Shown: positions 34,540 through 44,653, numbered from the stretch's first letter. The stretch is 64,000 nt of DNA from Candidatus Cloacimonadota bacterium (GCA_021736135.1 JAIPGO010000003.1:1-64000); one strand, 5' to 3'. The notes: generated by a model from the sequence alone, not told the origin. Numbers and translations are program-made.

Positions 34540-37500
34540 TCAATTCTTTTTAACTTTCTCAAAGATGCTGTAAATAACTGGCACGAGTACCAGCGTAATG
34601 AAGGTTGAGCTTAAAAGACCGCCAATCACAACTCTCGCCATAGGAGCCTGGGTTTCACCGCCTTCACCAAATCCGAAGGATAAGGGTAAAAGCCCTAATG
34701 AGGTTGTAAAAGTAGTCATCAGGATCGGTCTTAACCTTCTGGTGCCGGCAGCAATGATCGCTTCAGTGAGTTTTAATCCTTTTGTTCTGCGCAGACGGTT
34801 CGTGTAATCCACCAGCAGAATAGCATTATTCACCACTATTCCCGCCAGCATGATGCAGCCGATGAGTGCCTGAATACTGAAAACCGTTTTCGTGAGCAGC
34901 ATGGTGATCACAATTCCCACCAGCGCCATGGGAATGGAAAATAGAATAACAAAAGGATCACGGAAAGACTCAAATTGTCCTGCCATGACCAGATATACTA
35001 AAAGCACTGCTAAAATGAAGCCAAAGATCAATTCCCGGAAAGATTTTTGCTGTTCCTCATAATCGCCGCCCATCATGATGGAAAAATCTTTCGGTACGGG
35101 CACTTCCGGCAGTTTATCCCTGATATCGGAAATTACGGAACCCATATCTCTATCTGTGAAATTAGCGGTAACATAGATAACTCTTTCCTGGTCTTTGCGT
35201 TCCAACTGTTTGGGTCCTTCCTGCGCACCGGCAGTAACCACGTTTCTGAGAATGACCGGTTCATTACGGTTATTTAATACCATCAGGTCGAGTATTTTAT
35301 CCAGACTGTTACGGTCTTCTTCCGGAAGACGGATCAATATTCTATATTGTTTACCGCCTTCCCGATAATAGGAAACCTGCGAACCACTGACAGCAGTCTG
35401 CAGAATATCACCAATATCCGAAATGGAAAGTCCCAGGTCGGCAGCTTTTTGTCTATCTACCCGAATCACCTGTTCGGGCATACCTTCTTCGCGGCTGATC
35501 CGGGTATCCGTGATGCCATCCACGGATTTAACGATTTTCTCCACTTCTATAGCGAGTTTATTGGCTATTTCCAGATCGTGCCCACGCACTTCCAGGCTGA
35601 TATTATCATCCGAGCTGCCCATTCTCATGATCCATAAGCCACCAGCGGGCCGGGTAGTAATTTTCACGCCCGGTATATTTTGCAGGGCTTTTCTCAGGTC
35701 ATCGGCAATTTCCCGGCTGCTTCTGTTCCTTTTACTTTTACCGGTTAAAATTACTTGAATTGAAGAACTGTTGCCACCGGAACCGCGCCAGCCGGAACCA
35801 CCAATGCGTGACAGCAGGGATTCCATTTCCGGAACGGTATTTTTAATTATCTCTTCCACTTCTGCCGTCAGTGTATCCATCACGGCAAGTTTTGTTCCCA
35901 AAGCCATTTCCAGGCTTACGCGCACTTCACCTTCATCCGTCTCCGGCATTAATTCCACCCCGATAAACCTCACTAAAATGACTGCCAGCGCAAAAAGTGT
36001 TATTACGCTCAGAATAACTGACCTGCGATGCACCAGTGCCCATTTGAGTATATTGCCATACCGGGTTTCAATTTTAATGAAGATGTTCTCGCTGCGGCGG
36101 AATATCTTATCCTGCCAGCCATTACTGCGTGCGGCGTTCGTTTTCAAAAACTGCGATGCCAGCATCGGCACCAGGGTGAGTGATACGATCAAAGAACACA
36201 GCAGCGAAAAACTGACCACAATTGCCATCTGCTGGAACATGATCCCGGACATCCCGCGCACGAATACCACGGGCAGAAATACCACGATGGTCGTCAGCAC
36301 GCTTGCCACTATCGCTGTCCAGACTTCATCCGTACCCAGCAGCGCGCTTTCTTTGCTCGAATAGCCCTGTTCCGTGTGCCGGAATATATTTTCCAGTACG
36401 ACGATGGAACTATCCATCAGCATACCGATTCCCAGAGCCAGTCCCCCAAAGGTCATAATGTTCAGCGTTAAGCCGTTAAAATATAACAGCCCGAAAGTTG
36501 CGATTATAGAGACAGGAATTGCGGTAGTGATTATGGCAGTACTCGTAACGTTCCGTAGAAAGAGAAATAGTATAATAATTGCCAGCAATCCGCCGATCAG
36601 AATAGTATAGCTCATATTATTGATGGAATTCTTGATATATTTGGAAGAATCGATCAGAGGTACGATCTGAATACCGGGATAGTCACGCCGGATTTTAGTC
36701 AGTTCCCCATTAATGGTATCTGCTATTTTCACGGTATTAGCACCGGATTGTTTACTGATCGAAAGCCGCAGTCCCGGTTCCAGGTTTATGCGGTTAATGG
36801 ATGTAATCTCTTGGTGACTATCTTCCACTTCGGCAATATCGGAAACCAGTATGGGCTGGTCATTCCTGGTAGCAATCACCGTGTTTTTTATTTCCAGCAG
36901 CGAGGAAAATTCCCCTTGCGTTCGCAGCAGTATATCATGCTCATTCTGGGGATACACGCCTGCCGGAATATTTCTATTCTCAGACCGCAAAGCAGAGAGT
37001 ACGTTGTCAATAGAAAGCGCATAAGCCTCCAGCTTACGCGCAGAGGGATATATGTGAATTTCCCGGCTTAAACCACCCTGCACATCTACCGAGGCCACTC
37101 CCGGAATGCGTTCCAGCCTGTATTTCAACTGGTCTTCCACTAACTGCCTCAGATCGATGGGACGCATATTGCTGGATATTCCCAGCACCAGAACCGGAAA
37201 TGCTGAAAGATCAAATTTTCTGATGGAAGGTCTGTCCACATCATCGGGTAACCTGGATAAAATACGGTCAATGCGGTCTCGCAGATCGTTAGCCGCCACG
37301 TCAAGATCAGTTCCCCATTTAAAGGAAAGCCGCACGCTGCTTCTGCCTTCCGAGGAAGTGGACGTGATCTCTTCCACTCCCTGCACGGCAGCAATTGCCT
37401 CTTCGATGGGACGTGTTATCTGGTCTTCTATTTCCCGCGGGCCCACATTGGAATAGTTGGTGGAAATCGATAATCTGGGATTGGTTATTTCCGGCATCAG

Positions 37501-37605
37501 GTCGATCGGTAAACGGCTGAATGCCACCAGTCCCAGAATCACTACGATAAAGAAAATTATGAAAGTCAAGACAGGTCTTGCTACAGGTCCTCTGGCTATG
37601 CTCAT
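34540..37605 (-). CDS. RND-family efflux transporter (inner-membrane pump)
   Basis: A 1021-residue HAE1/AcrB-like proton-driven exporter. It starts MSIARGPVARPVLTFIIFFIVV (TM1), has two large periplasmic loops, and carries the GGLALGIGMLMDSSIVVLENIFRH motif in TM4 with the proton-relay aspartate. The second half mirrors it (GCIMLAGIVVNNAILLVDYTNRLR and ATGTRRLRPILMTTFTT-type motif). Twelve membrane spans are expected. It directly follows its membrane-fusion protein by 17 bp. No TolC-type outer membrane gene is in the operon, so it must use one elsewhere. Substrate not predictable; the lack of GG-x-R metal-specific motifs argues for hydrophobic compounds. Confidence 0.95.
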   Translation of the reverse strand: MSIARGPVARPVLTFIIFFIVVILGLVAFSRLPIDLMPEITNPRLSISTNYSNVGPREIEDQITRPIEEAIAAVQGVEEITSTSSEGRSSVRLSFKWGTDLDVAANDLRDRIDRILSRLPDDVDRPSIRKFDLSAFPVLVLGISSNMRPIDLRQLVEDQLKYRLERIPGVASVDVQGGLSREIHIYPSARKLEAYALSIDNVLSALRSENRNIPAGVYPQNEHDILLRTQGEFSSLLEIKNTVIATRNDQPILVSDIAEVEDSHQEITSINRINLEPGLRLSISKQSGANTVKIADTINGELTKIRRDYPGIQIVPLIDSSKYIKNSINNMSYTILIGGLLAIIILFLFLRNVTSTAIITTAIPVSIIATFGLLYFNGLTLNIMTFGGLALGIGMLMDSSIVVLENIFRHTEQGYSSKESALLGTDEVWTAIVASVLTTIVVFLPVVFVRGMSGIMFQQMAIVVSFSLLCSLIVSLTLVPMLASQFLKTNAARSNGWQDKIFRRSENIFIKIETRYGNILKWALVHRRSVILSVITLFALAVILVRFIGVELMPETDEGEVRVSLEMALGTKLAVMDTLTAEVEEIIKNTVPEMESLLSRIGGSGWRGSGGNSSSIQVILTGKSKRNRSSREIADDLRKALQNIPGVKITTRPAGGLWIMRMGSSDDNISLEVRGHDLEIANKLAIEVEKIVKSVDGITDTRISREEGMPEQVIRVDRQKAADLGLSISDIGDILQTAVSGSQVSYYREGGKQYRILIRLPEEDRNSLDKILDLMVLNNRNEPVILRNVVTAGAQEGPKQLERKDQERVIYVTANFTDRDMGSVISDIRDKLPEVPVPKDFSIMMGGDYEEQQKSFRELIFGFILAVLLVYLVMAGQFESFRDPFVILFSIPMALVGIVITMLLTKTVFSIQALIGCIMLAGIVVNNAILLVDYTNRLRRTKGLKLTEAIIAAGTRRLRPILMTTFTTSLGLLPLSFGFGEGGETQAPMARVVIGGLLSSTFITLVLVPVIYSIFEKVKKN

Positions 37606-37622
37606 GTTCTTTCCTTACTCAG

Positions 37623-38726
37623 TTATTGGGAAATGGGATTTACTTTGCTGCCGTCTTTAACCTGATATTGCCCCAGCGTGATAACCGGTTTATTTATTTC
37701 AGGCTTCAGGATCTCTGTTCTGCTTTCATCGGATATTCCGGTTTCCACTGCCAGGTAACGGGCAATATTATCATCAACAATAAAAATCCCCCTGTTCCCG
37801 TTTTCCGAAAGTACAGCTTTGTTAGGTAAAGTCTGAGCATTAATACTTTCAGAAAGAATAAGCTTTATCTTACAGAACATCCCCGGCTTGAGTTTATAAT
37901 TTGTGTTTTCAACATTTATCTCCATTTCTGCCATGCGGGATTCTTCATTTAATACCGGGGCTAACAATGACACCTCACCTGTAAATATCTCACCGGCATA
38001 AGCATCCGTTAAAATTGAAGCCTGCTGACCGGTTTTAATGCGCCCATAAACCTGTTCCACCAGGTTAGATTTGATCAGCACTTTATCAATACCAACGATG
38101 GAGAAAACCGGAGTGTTAACCGAGAGCAGACTGCCTTCATCTAAAAAACGTTCCGCAATGAATCCTGCCCGTGAAGCTCTTAATTTCGTATATTCCAGCT
38201 TAAGTTCCGCCAGCTTCAGCGCTGCATCTGCCAGTTTCACCTTAGCCTGTGCCGAATTAAATCCTGCCTGTACCTGTTCAAACTCGCTCAAAGTTAAGTA
38301 TTCTTTGTCAAATAGTGACTGTGATCTGTTCAATTCCTGTTCTATCACATACAGCTGGCTTTCCGCGTCTGCCAGATTTGCCTGCGCCTGCAGCAGGGCT
38401 ATCTGATATTCAGCATCATCCAGAATCCCGATTATCTCATCTGCCTCCACTAGATCACCCACCTGCATAGTTAGTTTCATCAGCCTGCCGGCTACTTTAG
38501 CGGCGATCATATATTTATATTCAGGACGCACCGTACCGGAAAACTCCCTGATCTCCCGAATTGTCTCTCGTTTCACATTCTCCGTCTCAACCGCCAGCAC
38601 TCCACCAGATCCACCTCGACCGGAACTCTTATCCTTACTGATCAGCTCATAGATCCGCCAGCCCAGCAGACAGATAAATATAACAACAATCACCCAGATC
38701 ATCACTTTCTTAATTCTATTCTTCAT
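37623..38726 (-). CDS. RND efflux membrane-fusion (periplasmic adaptor) protein
   Basis: A 367-residue HlyD/AcrA-type adaptor. An N-terminal membrane anchor (VMIWVIVVIFICLLGWRIY) is followed by a biotinyl-lipoyl-like domain (YKYMIAAKVAGRLMKLTMQVGDLVEADEIIGILDD), and a coiled-coil hairpin near 95-165 (LLQAQANLADAESQLYVIEQELNRSQ, then AQAKVKLADAALKLAELKLEYTKLRA). The lipoyl half returns with SRAGFIAERFLDEGSLL, then a beta-barrel (QVYGRIKTGQQASIL) and a membrane-proximal domain. It forms the pump with the RND gene 17 bp downstream. Confidence 0.94.
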   Translation of the reverse strand: MKNRIKKVMIWVIVVIFICLLGWRIYELISKDKSSGRGGSGGVLAVETENVKRETIREIREFSGTVRPEYKYMIAAKVAGRLMKLTMQVGDLVEADEIIGILDDAEYQIALLQAQANLADAESQLYVIEQELNRSQSLFDKEYLTLSEFEQVQAGFNSAQAKVKLADAALKLAELKLEYTKLRASRAGFIAERFLDEGSLLSVNTPVFSIVGIDKVLIKSNLVEQVYGRIKTGQQASILTDAYAGEIFTGEVSLLAPVLNEESRMAEMEINVENTNYKLKPGMFCKIKLILSESINAQTLPNKAVLSENGNRGIFIVDDNIARYLAVETGISDESRTEILKPEINKPVITLGQYQVKDGSKVNPISQ

Positions 38727-38866
38727 TTAATAACCCTTATATTTTTTTTCAAATTCCCTAAAACCAATCCAGCAAGTCAAGAAATGAAAATTATTATCTC
38801 ACATTTTGGTGATTGGGTGAAAATTTTCTGTACTGTGATCAAGATAATAATTCCCAGTTGAGAACA

Positions 38867-38994
38867 AGAGTTTTGAACGGTACTCCGGGCAAGACTTTTG
38901 GGCGACAAATACTCCCCAGGCATCGGTTATATGATTACCTTACATCATGTTAGTCGCTCAAAAGTCTTGTCCTGATTACAGTCCAAAACTCTTG
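38867..38994. repeat. 128-bp inverted repeat (MITE-like)
   Basis: Arms 38867-38907 and 38954-38994 match as inverted copies at 35 of 41 positions (shared AAGAGTTTTG ends and GGCAAGACTTTTGGGCGAC type inner part). The similarity continues weakly outwards to about 38855 and 39010. The 46-bp centre is not coding. It lies between the RND adaptor gene and the QueG-like gene. Confidence 0.65.
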
Positions 38995-39110
38995 GCTTAA
39001 ATTGGATGTCGGCTTCTTAAATGGATAATTATTAATTAACAACCTTCAATGTTGGTTTATAAATTACAAGACAATTACTTTTATTTCAGCTCTTAACAAG
39101 TTACGGTTTT

Positions 39111-39803
39111 TTACCCTTCCATATAGGCCTGCGTCCAGGGACATAATGCCATGCATCTTAAGCAGGTTATGCATTTATGAACATTTACCAGGTCATCTCT
39201 ATGAGTATCAAAATACCAGGAATTGCCCTTAATTGCCGCAACGGGGCAAATATCTTTGCAGATCTCGCAATCTCCACATTGCGATTCTTGAGGTGAAAAT
39301 AATACGGTTTTCAAGGGTGCATTTGTCAACACCGTGCACATGCAAAAAGCGCTTCCAAATTCAGGATTTACCAGCAGATTATGTTTCCCTATCCATCCCA
39401 GTCCTGCCAGCCCGGCTATGGTTTTGTGAGGTAAAGGCGTAAGAAAGTTTTTCTGATCATAATAACCGGTCGCATTAATATTATTCTCCGATTGTGAATA
39501 TGTAGAATATCCTTTTCTAATAAGATAACCGGCAAGATGATCAGCCAGCCGGTCTGCTTCTGCTTCTATGGTGCCAAATTCATCTTCGTCAAATCGATTG
39601 TTTTGAACCATCTGCTTTACGAAATCAGGATTATCGGTAACTTTCCTGATAAATTCCGGTGTTAATATGATCCCCAGCAATACTGCCGCGGGAAATCCTT
39701 TATTTTCAATCTCAGAAAGCTGTGATATATTCACAAAATATACAAAATCCGCCCCCAGCCTTTTCAATTCACTACTCAGTTCATCTTCCAGAAAAACTAT
39801 CAT
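39111..39803 (-). CDS. QueG-like 4Fe-4S double-cluster protein
   Basis: A 230-residue iron-sulfur protein of the epoxyqueuosine reductase-like (QueG) superfamily but shorter than true QueG. Motifs: IAGLAGLGWIGKHNLLVNPEFGS near 130, the first cluster CGDCEICKDICPV near 175 and the second CITCLRCMALCP near 212. The HEAT-like C-terminal extension and cobalamin-binding details of full QueG are not seen. It may act as a reductase or electron carrier. A link to queA is possible, since both the queuosine pathway and this fold are present, but the short form is also common in unlinked anaerobic proteins. Confidence 0.75.
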   Translation of the reverse strand: MIVFLEDELSSELKRLGADFVYFVNISQLSEIENKGFPAAVLLGIILTPEFIRKVTDNPDFVKQMVQNNRFDEDEFGTIEAEADRLADHLAGYLIRKGYSTYSQSENNINATGYYDQKNFLTPLPHKTIAGLAGLGWIGKHNLLVNPEFGSAFCMCTVLTNAPLKTVLFSPQESQCGDCEICKDICPVAAIKGNSWYFDTHRDDLVNVHKCITCLRCMALCPWTQAYMEG

Positions 39804-40361
39804 CCTTTCTCCATTTTAAAATCTTTGGGTTCCTGAAATACAATATCGGAATTGTTTAACGAATTATACTAAAAAGAGTCAAGTAGAAGGTAGATATTAG
39901 AGGTGGTCATAAAGTGAGAATTTTCGTTTATTACTTTTACTCTGTTATCACAGTATATTCTGGGGTGAAAAAACTCCTTCTTATTTGATCCTTATAATCC
40001 GTCCAATCCGCGGTTCAATAATGCGCTGATATTTATATCACACCCAAAGATGAACGTTGAATTGATAATAAATAATTAAAACAATAGTTCTAATTAGTGA
40101 TGATAAATGGCAATATTTAATTGTCGCCTTTTGAAACCCATAGCATTCCCATAGCATCCTCGCCTTATGGTCAGAAAATATATATAAATAGTTATGAAAA
40201 TGGTAGATAAGTAGTAATTATAGGAATAATATGGAGAAATTCACGGAAAAAGGACTCCGCAAAATGAATTGATAGAAAAGAGAATGAACGTATGAATTAG
40301 TGAGTTGTGAATAGTTTTAAGTTATGATCCGGGTGGTTAGGGGGAATCCGTGGTGATAATT
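39804..40361. other. Non-coding spacer
   Basis: No gene is seen. It includes the boilerplate phrase CCGTCCAATCCGCGGTTCAAT near 39998 but is otherwise unremarkable AT-rich sequence. It should carry the promoter of the QueG-like gene at its left end. Confidence 0.55.
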
Positions 40362-41465
40362 TCACTTTATCCCCAGCAGCGATAAAACATATTTCCCGAT
40401 GGCAAGAGAGGCCGTAAGCCCTGGTGATTCAATACCCATAAGATTGATGAATCTGGGTAAGCCTTTTTCTGATTCTTCCTTTATATAAAAATCGCGGAAG
40501 CCTTCTCCCTCACCCTGAAGTTTGGGACGGATGCCGGTATCGTCAGGATGCAGTTTTCCCGGTTGAAAGCGCAGGTATTGACTCACTGAGTCGATAAATT
40601 TCTGTTTATCCCGCTCATCCATGCCGTATTCCAGTTTGTTTACATAATAGGCGCTGGGACCAAAGCGAACTTCGCCGGCAAGATTAAGAGTGAGATGAAT
40701 GCCCAGATACATCCCCGTTGGATCTGGCAGCGGATAGATAAGTTTATCAAAACCGAATGTTTCTGTGGTTTTGAAATATTCTGCTTTGCACCAGTGAATG
40801 TTTAATCCAGCAGCAGTTGTATTAATTCCGGCAAAACGGGCAATTTCTTCACATTGCAGACCGGCACAGTTTATCAGATATTCCGTTAAGAACTTTTCGC
40901 CGTCATTGAACGTCACAATGAAGCCTGATGCGGTTTTTTCGATAGCCATAACTTCCATATCGAAAAGGATGAAGCCGCCTTCTGCTTCAAAATCTATCTT
41001 CATCTGCTGCATAAATCGGTGAGAATCAAGGATGCCCGTACAGGGCACCAGCAGAGCTTTTTCGGCAATCACTTCCGGCGCCAGTTCCCGGCAGGCTTGT
41101 TTATCAATAATTTCCAGACCGGTAACTCCATTTTTTATGCCATTATCCCGTAAGGCTAGCAGAGCTGGTATTTCAGCATCCTCAGTGGCGATGACCAGCT
41201 TGCCGCAGCGTCTGTGTGGTATATTTTTATCCTGGAGATATTCATACATTAATTCTCTGCCTTGAATACATAGCTCAGTTTTCAGGCTGTTCTGCGGATA
41301 ATAAATGCCAGAATGGATAACTTCGCTGTTACGGCTGCTGGTATGCCTGCCATAGCTGTCTTCTTTTTCCACGATGAGCACGTCTTCAAAGCGCCTGCTG
41401 AGTTCAAGCCCGACAGCCAGACCTACGCATCCGGCACCAATAATTAGTATTTTAACTTCTTCCAT
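40362..41465 (-). CDS. LhgO-like FAD-dependent 2-hydroxyacid oxidase/dehydrogenase
   Basis: A 367-residue flavoenzyme of the DAO superfamily, closest in pattern to L-2-hydroxyglutarate oxidase. The N-terminus has the FAD-binding dinucleotide fold ILIIGAGCVGLAVGLELSRR with an acidic residue after the second strand, then SRNSEVIHSGIYYP near residue 45, LVPCTGILDSHRFM near 140, and GIESPGLTASLAIGKYV near the end. It most likely oxidises L-2-hydroxy acids to 2-oxo acids. It lies 1 bp from the end of the 2-hydroxyacid dehydrogenase gene, which would act on the opposite stereochemistry or the product. Substrate inferred only from the family. Confidence 0.88.
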   Translation of the reverse strand: MEEVKILIIGAGCVGLAVGLELSRRFEDVLIVEKEDSYGRHTSSRNSEVIHSGIYYPQNSLKTELCIQGRELMYEYLQDKNIPHRRCGKLVIATEDAEIPALLALRDNGIKNGVTGLEIIDKQACRELAPEVIAEKALLVPCTGILDSHRFMQQMKIDFEAEGGFILFDMEVMAIEKTASGFIVTFNDGEKFLTEYLINCAGLQCEEIARFAGINTTAAGLNIHWCKAEYFKTTETFGFDKLIYPLPDPTGMYLGIHLTLNLAGEVRFGPSAYYVNKLEYGMDERDKQKFIDSVSQYLRFQPGKLHPDDTGIRPKLQGEGEGFRDFYIKEESEKGLPRFINLMGIESPGLTASLAIGKYVLSLLGIK

Positions 41466-41466
41466 A

Positions 41467-42441
41467 TCAGTTTTTTAAAACCTCCGGATTAACAATCGCC
41501 GGCGGCATGGTATGCTCAATACAGGCACGGGCACAATCGAGTGCCAGTTGCGCCATGCGGGTCCGGGTTTCCAGGCTGGCGCTGCCGATGTGCGGCACAA
41601 TGACGATATTTTCCAGGTCTCTCATTTCTTGCGGGATCTCCGGTTCACTATAGAAAACATCCAGACCGGCAGCAGCGATCTGATACTCCTTAAGGGCTTT
41701 AATGAGAGCAGATTCATCTATGACCTGTCCCCTGGCAGTGTTGATGAGCACTGCAGTTTTCTTCATCATTGCCAGTTCTTCTTTTCCGATCAGATGATGT
41801 GTTTGTTCATTATAAGGCACATGCAGCGAGATGAAATCACTTTTTTGGAGGAGTTCGGCAAGTTCTACTTTTTGCGCCTGTAAATCATTTTCGAGGTATT
41901 CATTTCTGTTGTGGCTGGTATAGAGGATATGCATAGAAAAGCCGCAACTTCTTCTGGCAACAGCTTCACCAATTCTGCCGGCACCGATGATACCAAGGGT
42001 TTTACCATAAATATCTTCACCCAGTAAAAGGCAGGGCGCCCAGCCCGTGAATTTACCGGCTCGGGTAAAACGGTCACTTTCCACGATGCGCCGGGCAGCG
42101 GACATTAATAACGCCCAGGCAAGGTCAGCAGTTGTTTCCGTTAAAACACCGGGAGTATTGCAGACGGGAATGCCCAGTTCAGTGGCAGCGGCAACATCGA
42201 TATTATTATAACCGACGGCATAATTGCAGACGCCTTTCAGGCGTGGATTTGAAGCAAGGATTTCACGATCGATGCTATCGGCAAGCATTGTGATCATCAC
42301 ATCGCACTTTTGGGCACCTGCCAGCAATTCAGCATGGTCAAGATTTCTGTTCTGAGGATTGCAGCAGATTTCAAAATAATCTGCTAATTTCTCCATCATA
42401 GCTTCCGGCAGACGCCGGCTGATAAAGATAATGGGTTTCAT
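41467..42441 (-). CDS. D-isomer-specific 2-hydroxyacid dehydrogenase
   Basis: A 324-residue NAD-dependent dehydrogenase of the glyoxylate/hydroxypyruvate reductase type. Motifs: KGVCNYAVGYNNIDVAAATELGI near 75, GKTLGIIGAGRIGEAVARR (Rossmann GxGxxG) near 150, INTARGQVIDESALI near 230 with the catalytic arginine, DVFYSEPEIP with the glutamate near 265, and VPHIGSASLETRTRM with the catalytic histidine near 285. It is sandwiched between the ThyX-like gene and the LhgO-like gene, all closely spaced (8 bp and 1 bp), so one transcript is likely. Confidence 0.93.
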   Translation of the reverse strand: MKPIIFISRRLPEAMMEKLADYFEICCNPQNRNLDHAELLAGAQKCDVMITMLADSIDREILASNPRLKGVCNYAVGYNNIDVAAATELGIPVCNTPGVLTETTADLAWALLMSAARRIVESDRFTRAGKFTGWAPCLLLGEDIYGKTLGIIGAGRIGEAVARRSCGFSMHILYTSHNRNEYLENDLQAQKVELAELLQKSDFISLHVPYNEQTHHLIGKEELAMMKKTAVLINTARGQVIDESALIKALKEYQIAAAGLDVFYSEPEIPQEMRDLENIVIVPHIGSASLETRTRMAQLALDCARACIEHTMPPAIVNPEVLKN

Positions 42442-42448
42442 ATTAACC

Positions 42449-43843
42449 TCAACAACGGTTTTTTTTTATTAATTCGTCTTTTCCCATGAGCATTTCTGCC
42501 GCGAGAGGGAGTTTATCCTTTAAAATACTATCTATTTCAAGCGAAATTTCTCTGATTTCCCACTGGGCATGCTCATCTGAGCGTAATCTGGAAAAATGAT
42601 ACAGTTCCCGCAGATTCGCCTTGAAGATAACTCTCAGTTTATGGGCATTGGTAAGTATATAGCTACCCAGTCCCTTTTTATGTTCTTCCAGCTTGAAATA
42701 TACATGTTCCACATCCTCCATCAGTTCAGCAATCTGTGGAAAAACATTAATTTCCAGCAATAGCGGCGGAATCACATAGCCATAGAGTGGATGGTACGGT
42801 GAGCGTAATTGCGTAGCCATACGATGCCTTTTGAGTTGACCGAAACAGGAAGAGGAAATGGTTAAGGCAAATTCGGCTTCTACCAGTTCAAAAGCACGTG
42901 GCAGCCTTTGCCATGGCTTAAGATCAGAAAATAATTGCGCATAAAGAGCTGCTTTCTCAGAAGCTGGCATTGCCAGCAACCACTGGAGAGCTGAAGAGAA
43001 ATCAGTTCCGCTGTTTTCAAAAAGCAATCCGGCAAGAATGCGTTCTTCTGCCTGCGAGGTAATACTCAAAAGATGTACGCTCTTATCTGGGGCAGATGTT
43101 TTTGGTTCAAAATGGTCTATCTGCAAACGGGCAGCCAGATCTTCACAACTGGTATAGCGCACCAGTGAAGGCGCAATTTTCTTTGCTTCGGTTTCCAGAA
43201 GCAGCTTCAATTCCTTAGCTTCCTGTAAGGGATTGCCATCCAGCCGCTGCAACAGACGTTCCAGGGAACGGGCATTTATGGTCATGCCAAACTGGGTATC
43301 CGTAGCTAATGCCAGCACATAACGGGCATCTTCCTTTGCCTTTCCGTTCAATTCGCGGGTACTGCCCGGAAAATCATGTTCACTCAGGTATTTTTTGCTT
43401 CTATGATATAACTCGTCATACATAAGATTCTGTCTGGCAATCATTTCTTTAAACTCAGATTCCAGAGCAGTGCCTATAATTTCGGCAGGAATGTGATAAT
43501 CGCCGGTAAGCGTAACATAGCGCTGTGATTTTTCAGTAAAAGAAGCCAGTCGAGTACGTTGTACTGTTTCCACCAGCAGCCGGGAAATACCGATGATATC
43601 AAAATTAAAAACGGCATGTTCGGCAACAGAAGCATGTCCCATCTCAAAAACAATAGAATTATTTGATTTACGGGCTTTATTCACATCTGCCAGTGCTTCT
43701 TTACGTAATAGATCCACGCTTTTAGGACTGCGTGAAATCCGGGCATAAGCAGCAGATATGGTTTCCGGCGTTGATAATTCGTGCTGACTGGATAGATTTA
43801 GAAGAGAACTGTCAATATTATATCCTGCTATAACAACTTTCAT
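42449..43843 (-). CDS. ThyX-like protein with two thymidylate-synthase-like domains
   Basis: A 464-residue protein, about twice the usual length of the flavin-dependent thymidylate synthase ThyX. The first half has FEMGHASVAEHAVFNFDI near residue 67 and TRLASFTEKSQRY near 97, like the ThyX RHRxxS(x)nSqRY motif but with T for the histidine. The second half repeats the theme with GQLKRHRMATQLRSPYHPLYGYVIPP near 340. Family length and motif duplication suggest a fused pair of ThyX folds, one of which probably lost part of the active site. It would supply dTMP using folate and FAD; activity needs testing. deoC is 3 bp upstream on the same strand. Confidence 0.8.
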   Translation of the reverse strand: MKVVIAGYNIDSSLLNLSSQHELSTPETISAAYARISRSPKSVDLLRKEALADVNKARKSNNSIVFEMGHASVAEHAVFNFDIIGISRLLVETVQRTRLASFTEKSQRYVTLTGDYHIPAEIIGTALESEFKEMIARQNLMYDELYHRSKKYLSEHDFPGSTRELNGKAKEDARYVLALATDTQFGMTINARSLERLLQRLDGNPLQEAKELKLLLETEAKKIAPSLVRYTSCEDLAARLQIDHFEPKTSAPDKSVHLLSITSQAEERILAGLLFENSGTDFSSALQWLLAMPASEKAALYAQLFSDLKPWQRLPRAFELVEAEFALTISSSCFGQLKRHRMATQLRSPYHPLYGYVIPPLLLEINVFPQIAELMEDVEHVYFKLEEHKKGLGSYILTNAHKLRVIFKANLRELYHFSRLRSDEHAQWEIREISLEIDSILKDKLPLAAEMLMGKDELIKKNRC

Positions 43844-43846
43844 TAT

Positions 43847-44653
43847 TTAATATTCGCTTCCCAGGATTGTTAGTTGTGGATCCACTATCTTAATTCCGCT
43901 GGAAGTGCCCAGACGGTTAGCACCAGCAGCCAGCATAGCTCTGGCAGTATCTTCGGAACGTATGCCGCCGGAAGCTTTCACGCCCATTTTGGGTCCAACA
44001 ACCTCTCGCATCAGTTGCACATCGGCAACCGTAGCACCTCCGGTACTGAATCCGGTTGAAGTTTTCACGAAATCGGCACCGGCTTTTTTACTGAGAAGAC
44101 AGGCAATAACCTTTTCTACATCAGAAAGAAGGCAAGTTTCGATTATTACTTTCAGCAGCACATTATTCTTTTTTGCCCAATCACTTACAACAGCTATATC
44201 CTGATAGACCAGATCATAATTACCTGATTTAAGCTGTCCAATATTAATGACCATATCAATTTCAGCGGCTCCCTGTTTAATTGCCATTTTTGCCTGTATT
44301 AATTTTTCAACAGAGGTACTGGCACCTAAAGGGAAACTAATAACAGTGCAGATGGCAGCTTTGTGAACATGATGTGTTGCCAGTTCCACCCAGCAGGGAT
44401 TGAGACAGACACTGGCAAAATGGAAACGGTCGGCTTCTTCACAGATTTTAATTACATCCTTTTCCGTAGCATCAGGTTTTAAAAGGGTGTGGTCAATATA
44501 TTCATTTAAGTTGCCGGTTTGGGAAGTAAGCTGATCTTTATCCCCGCTGCGGTCAATAACCGAATTAATGCTGATCTCATGCCCGCCCCCGGAACGTGAA
44601 GGGAGAGGATCTACTAATTTAAAAAGCTCTATAGCGATCATCTTGATATCCAT
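43847..44653 (-). CDS. deoC: Deoxyribose-phosphate aldolase
   Basis: Cleaves 2-deoxyribose-5-phosphate to acetaldehyde and glyceraldehyde-3-phosphate. The 268-residue protein has an N-terminal extension of ~45 residues before the TIM barrel begins at [12 protein letters not shown]. Key motifs: [14 protein letters not shown] near 140, VIIETCLL near 175, [16 protein letters not shown] near 205 with the Schiff-base lysine, and [17 protein letters not shown] near 230. I chose the ATG at 44653, which has CTGGAGG seven bases upstream; an upstream ATG at 44677 lacks one. It is the first gene of a deoC-thyX-like-dehydrogenase-oxidase run, pointing to deoxynucleotide salvage linked with ThyX. Confidence 0.94.
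   Translation of the reverse strand: MDIKMIAIELFKLVDPLPSRSGGGHEISINSVIDRSGDKDQLTSQTGNLNEYIDHTLLKPDATEKDVIKICEEADRFHFASVCLNPCWVELATHHVHKAAICTVISFPLGASTSVEKLIQAKMAIKQGAAEIDMVINIGQLKSGNYDLVYQDIAVVSDWAKKNNVLLKVIIETCLLSDVEKVIACLLSKKAGADFVKTSTGFSTGGATVADVQLMREVVGPKMGVKASGGIRSEDTARAMLAAGANRLGTSSGIKIVDPQLTILGSEY

Noticed and set aside
35771..36364. 197-codon plus-strand frame
   Set aside because: Antisense to the RND transporter, whose frame is fully supported by domain motifs.
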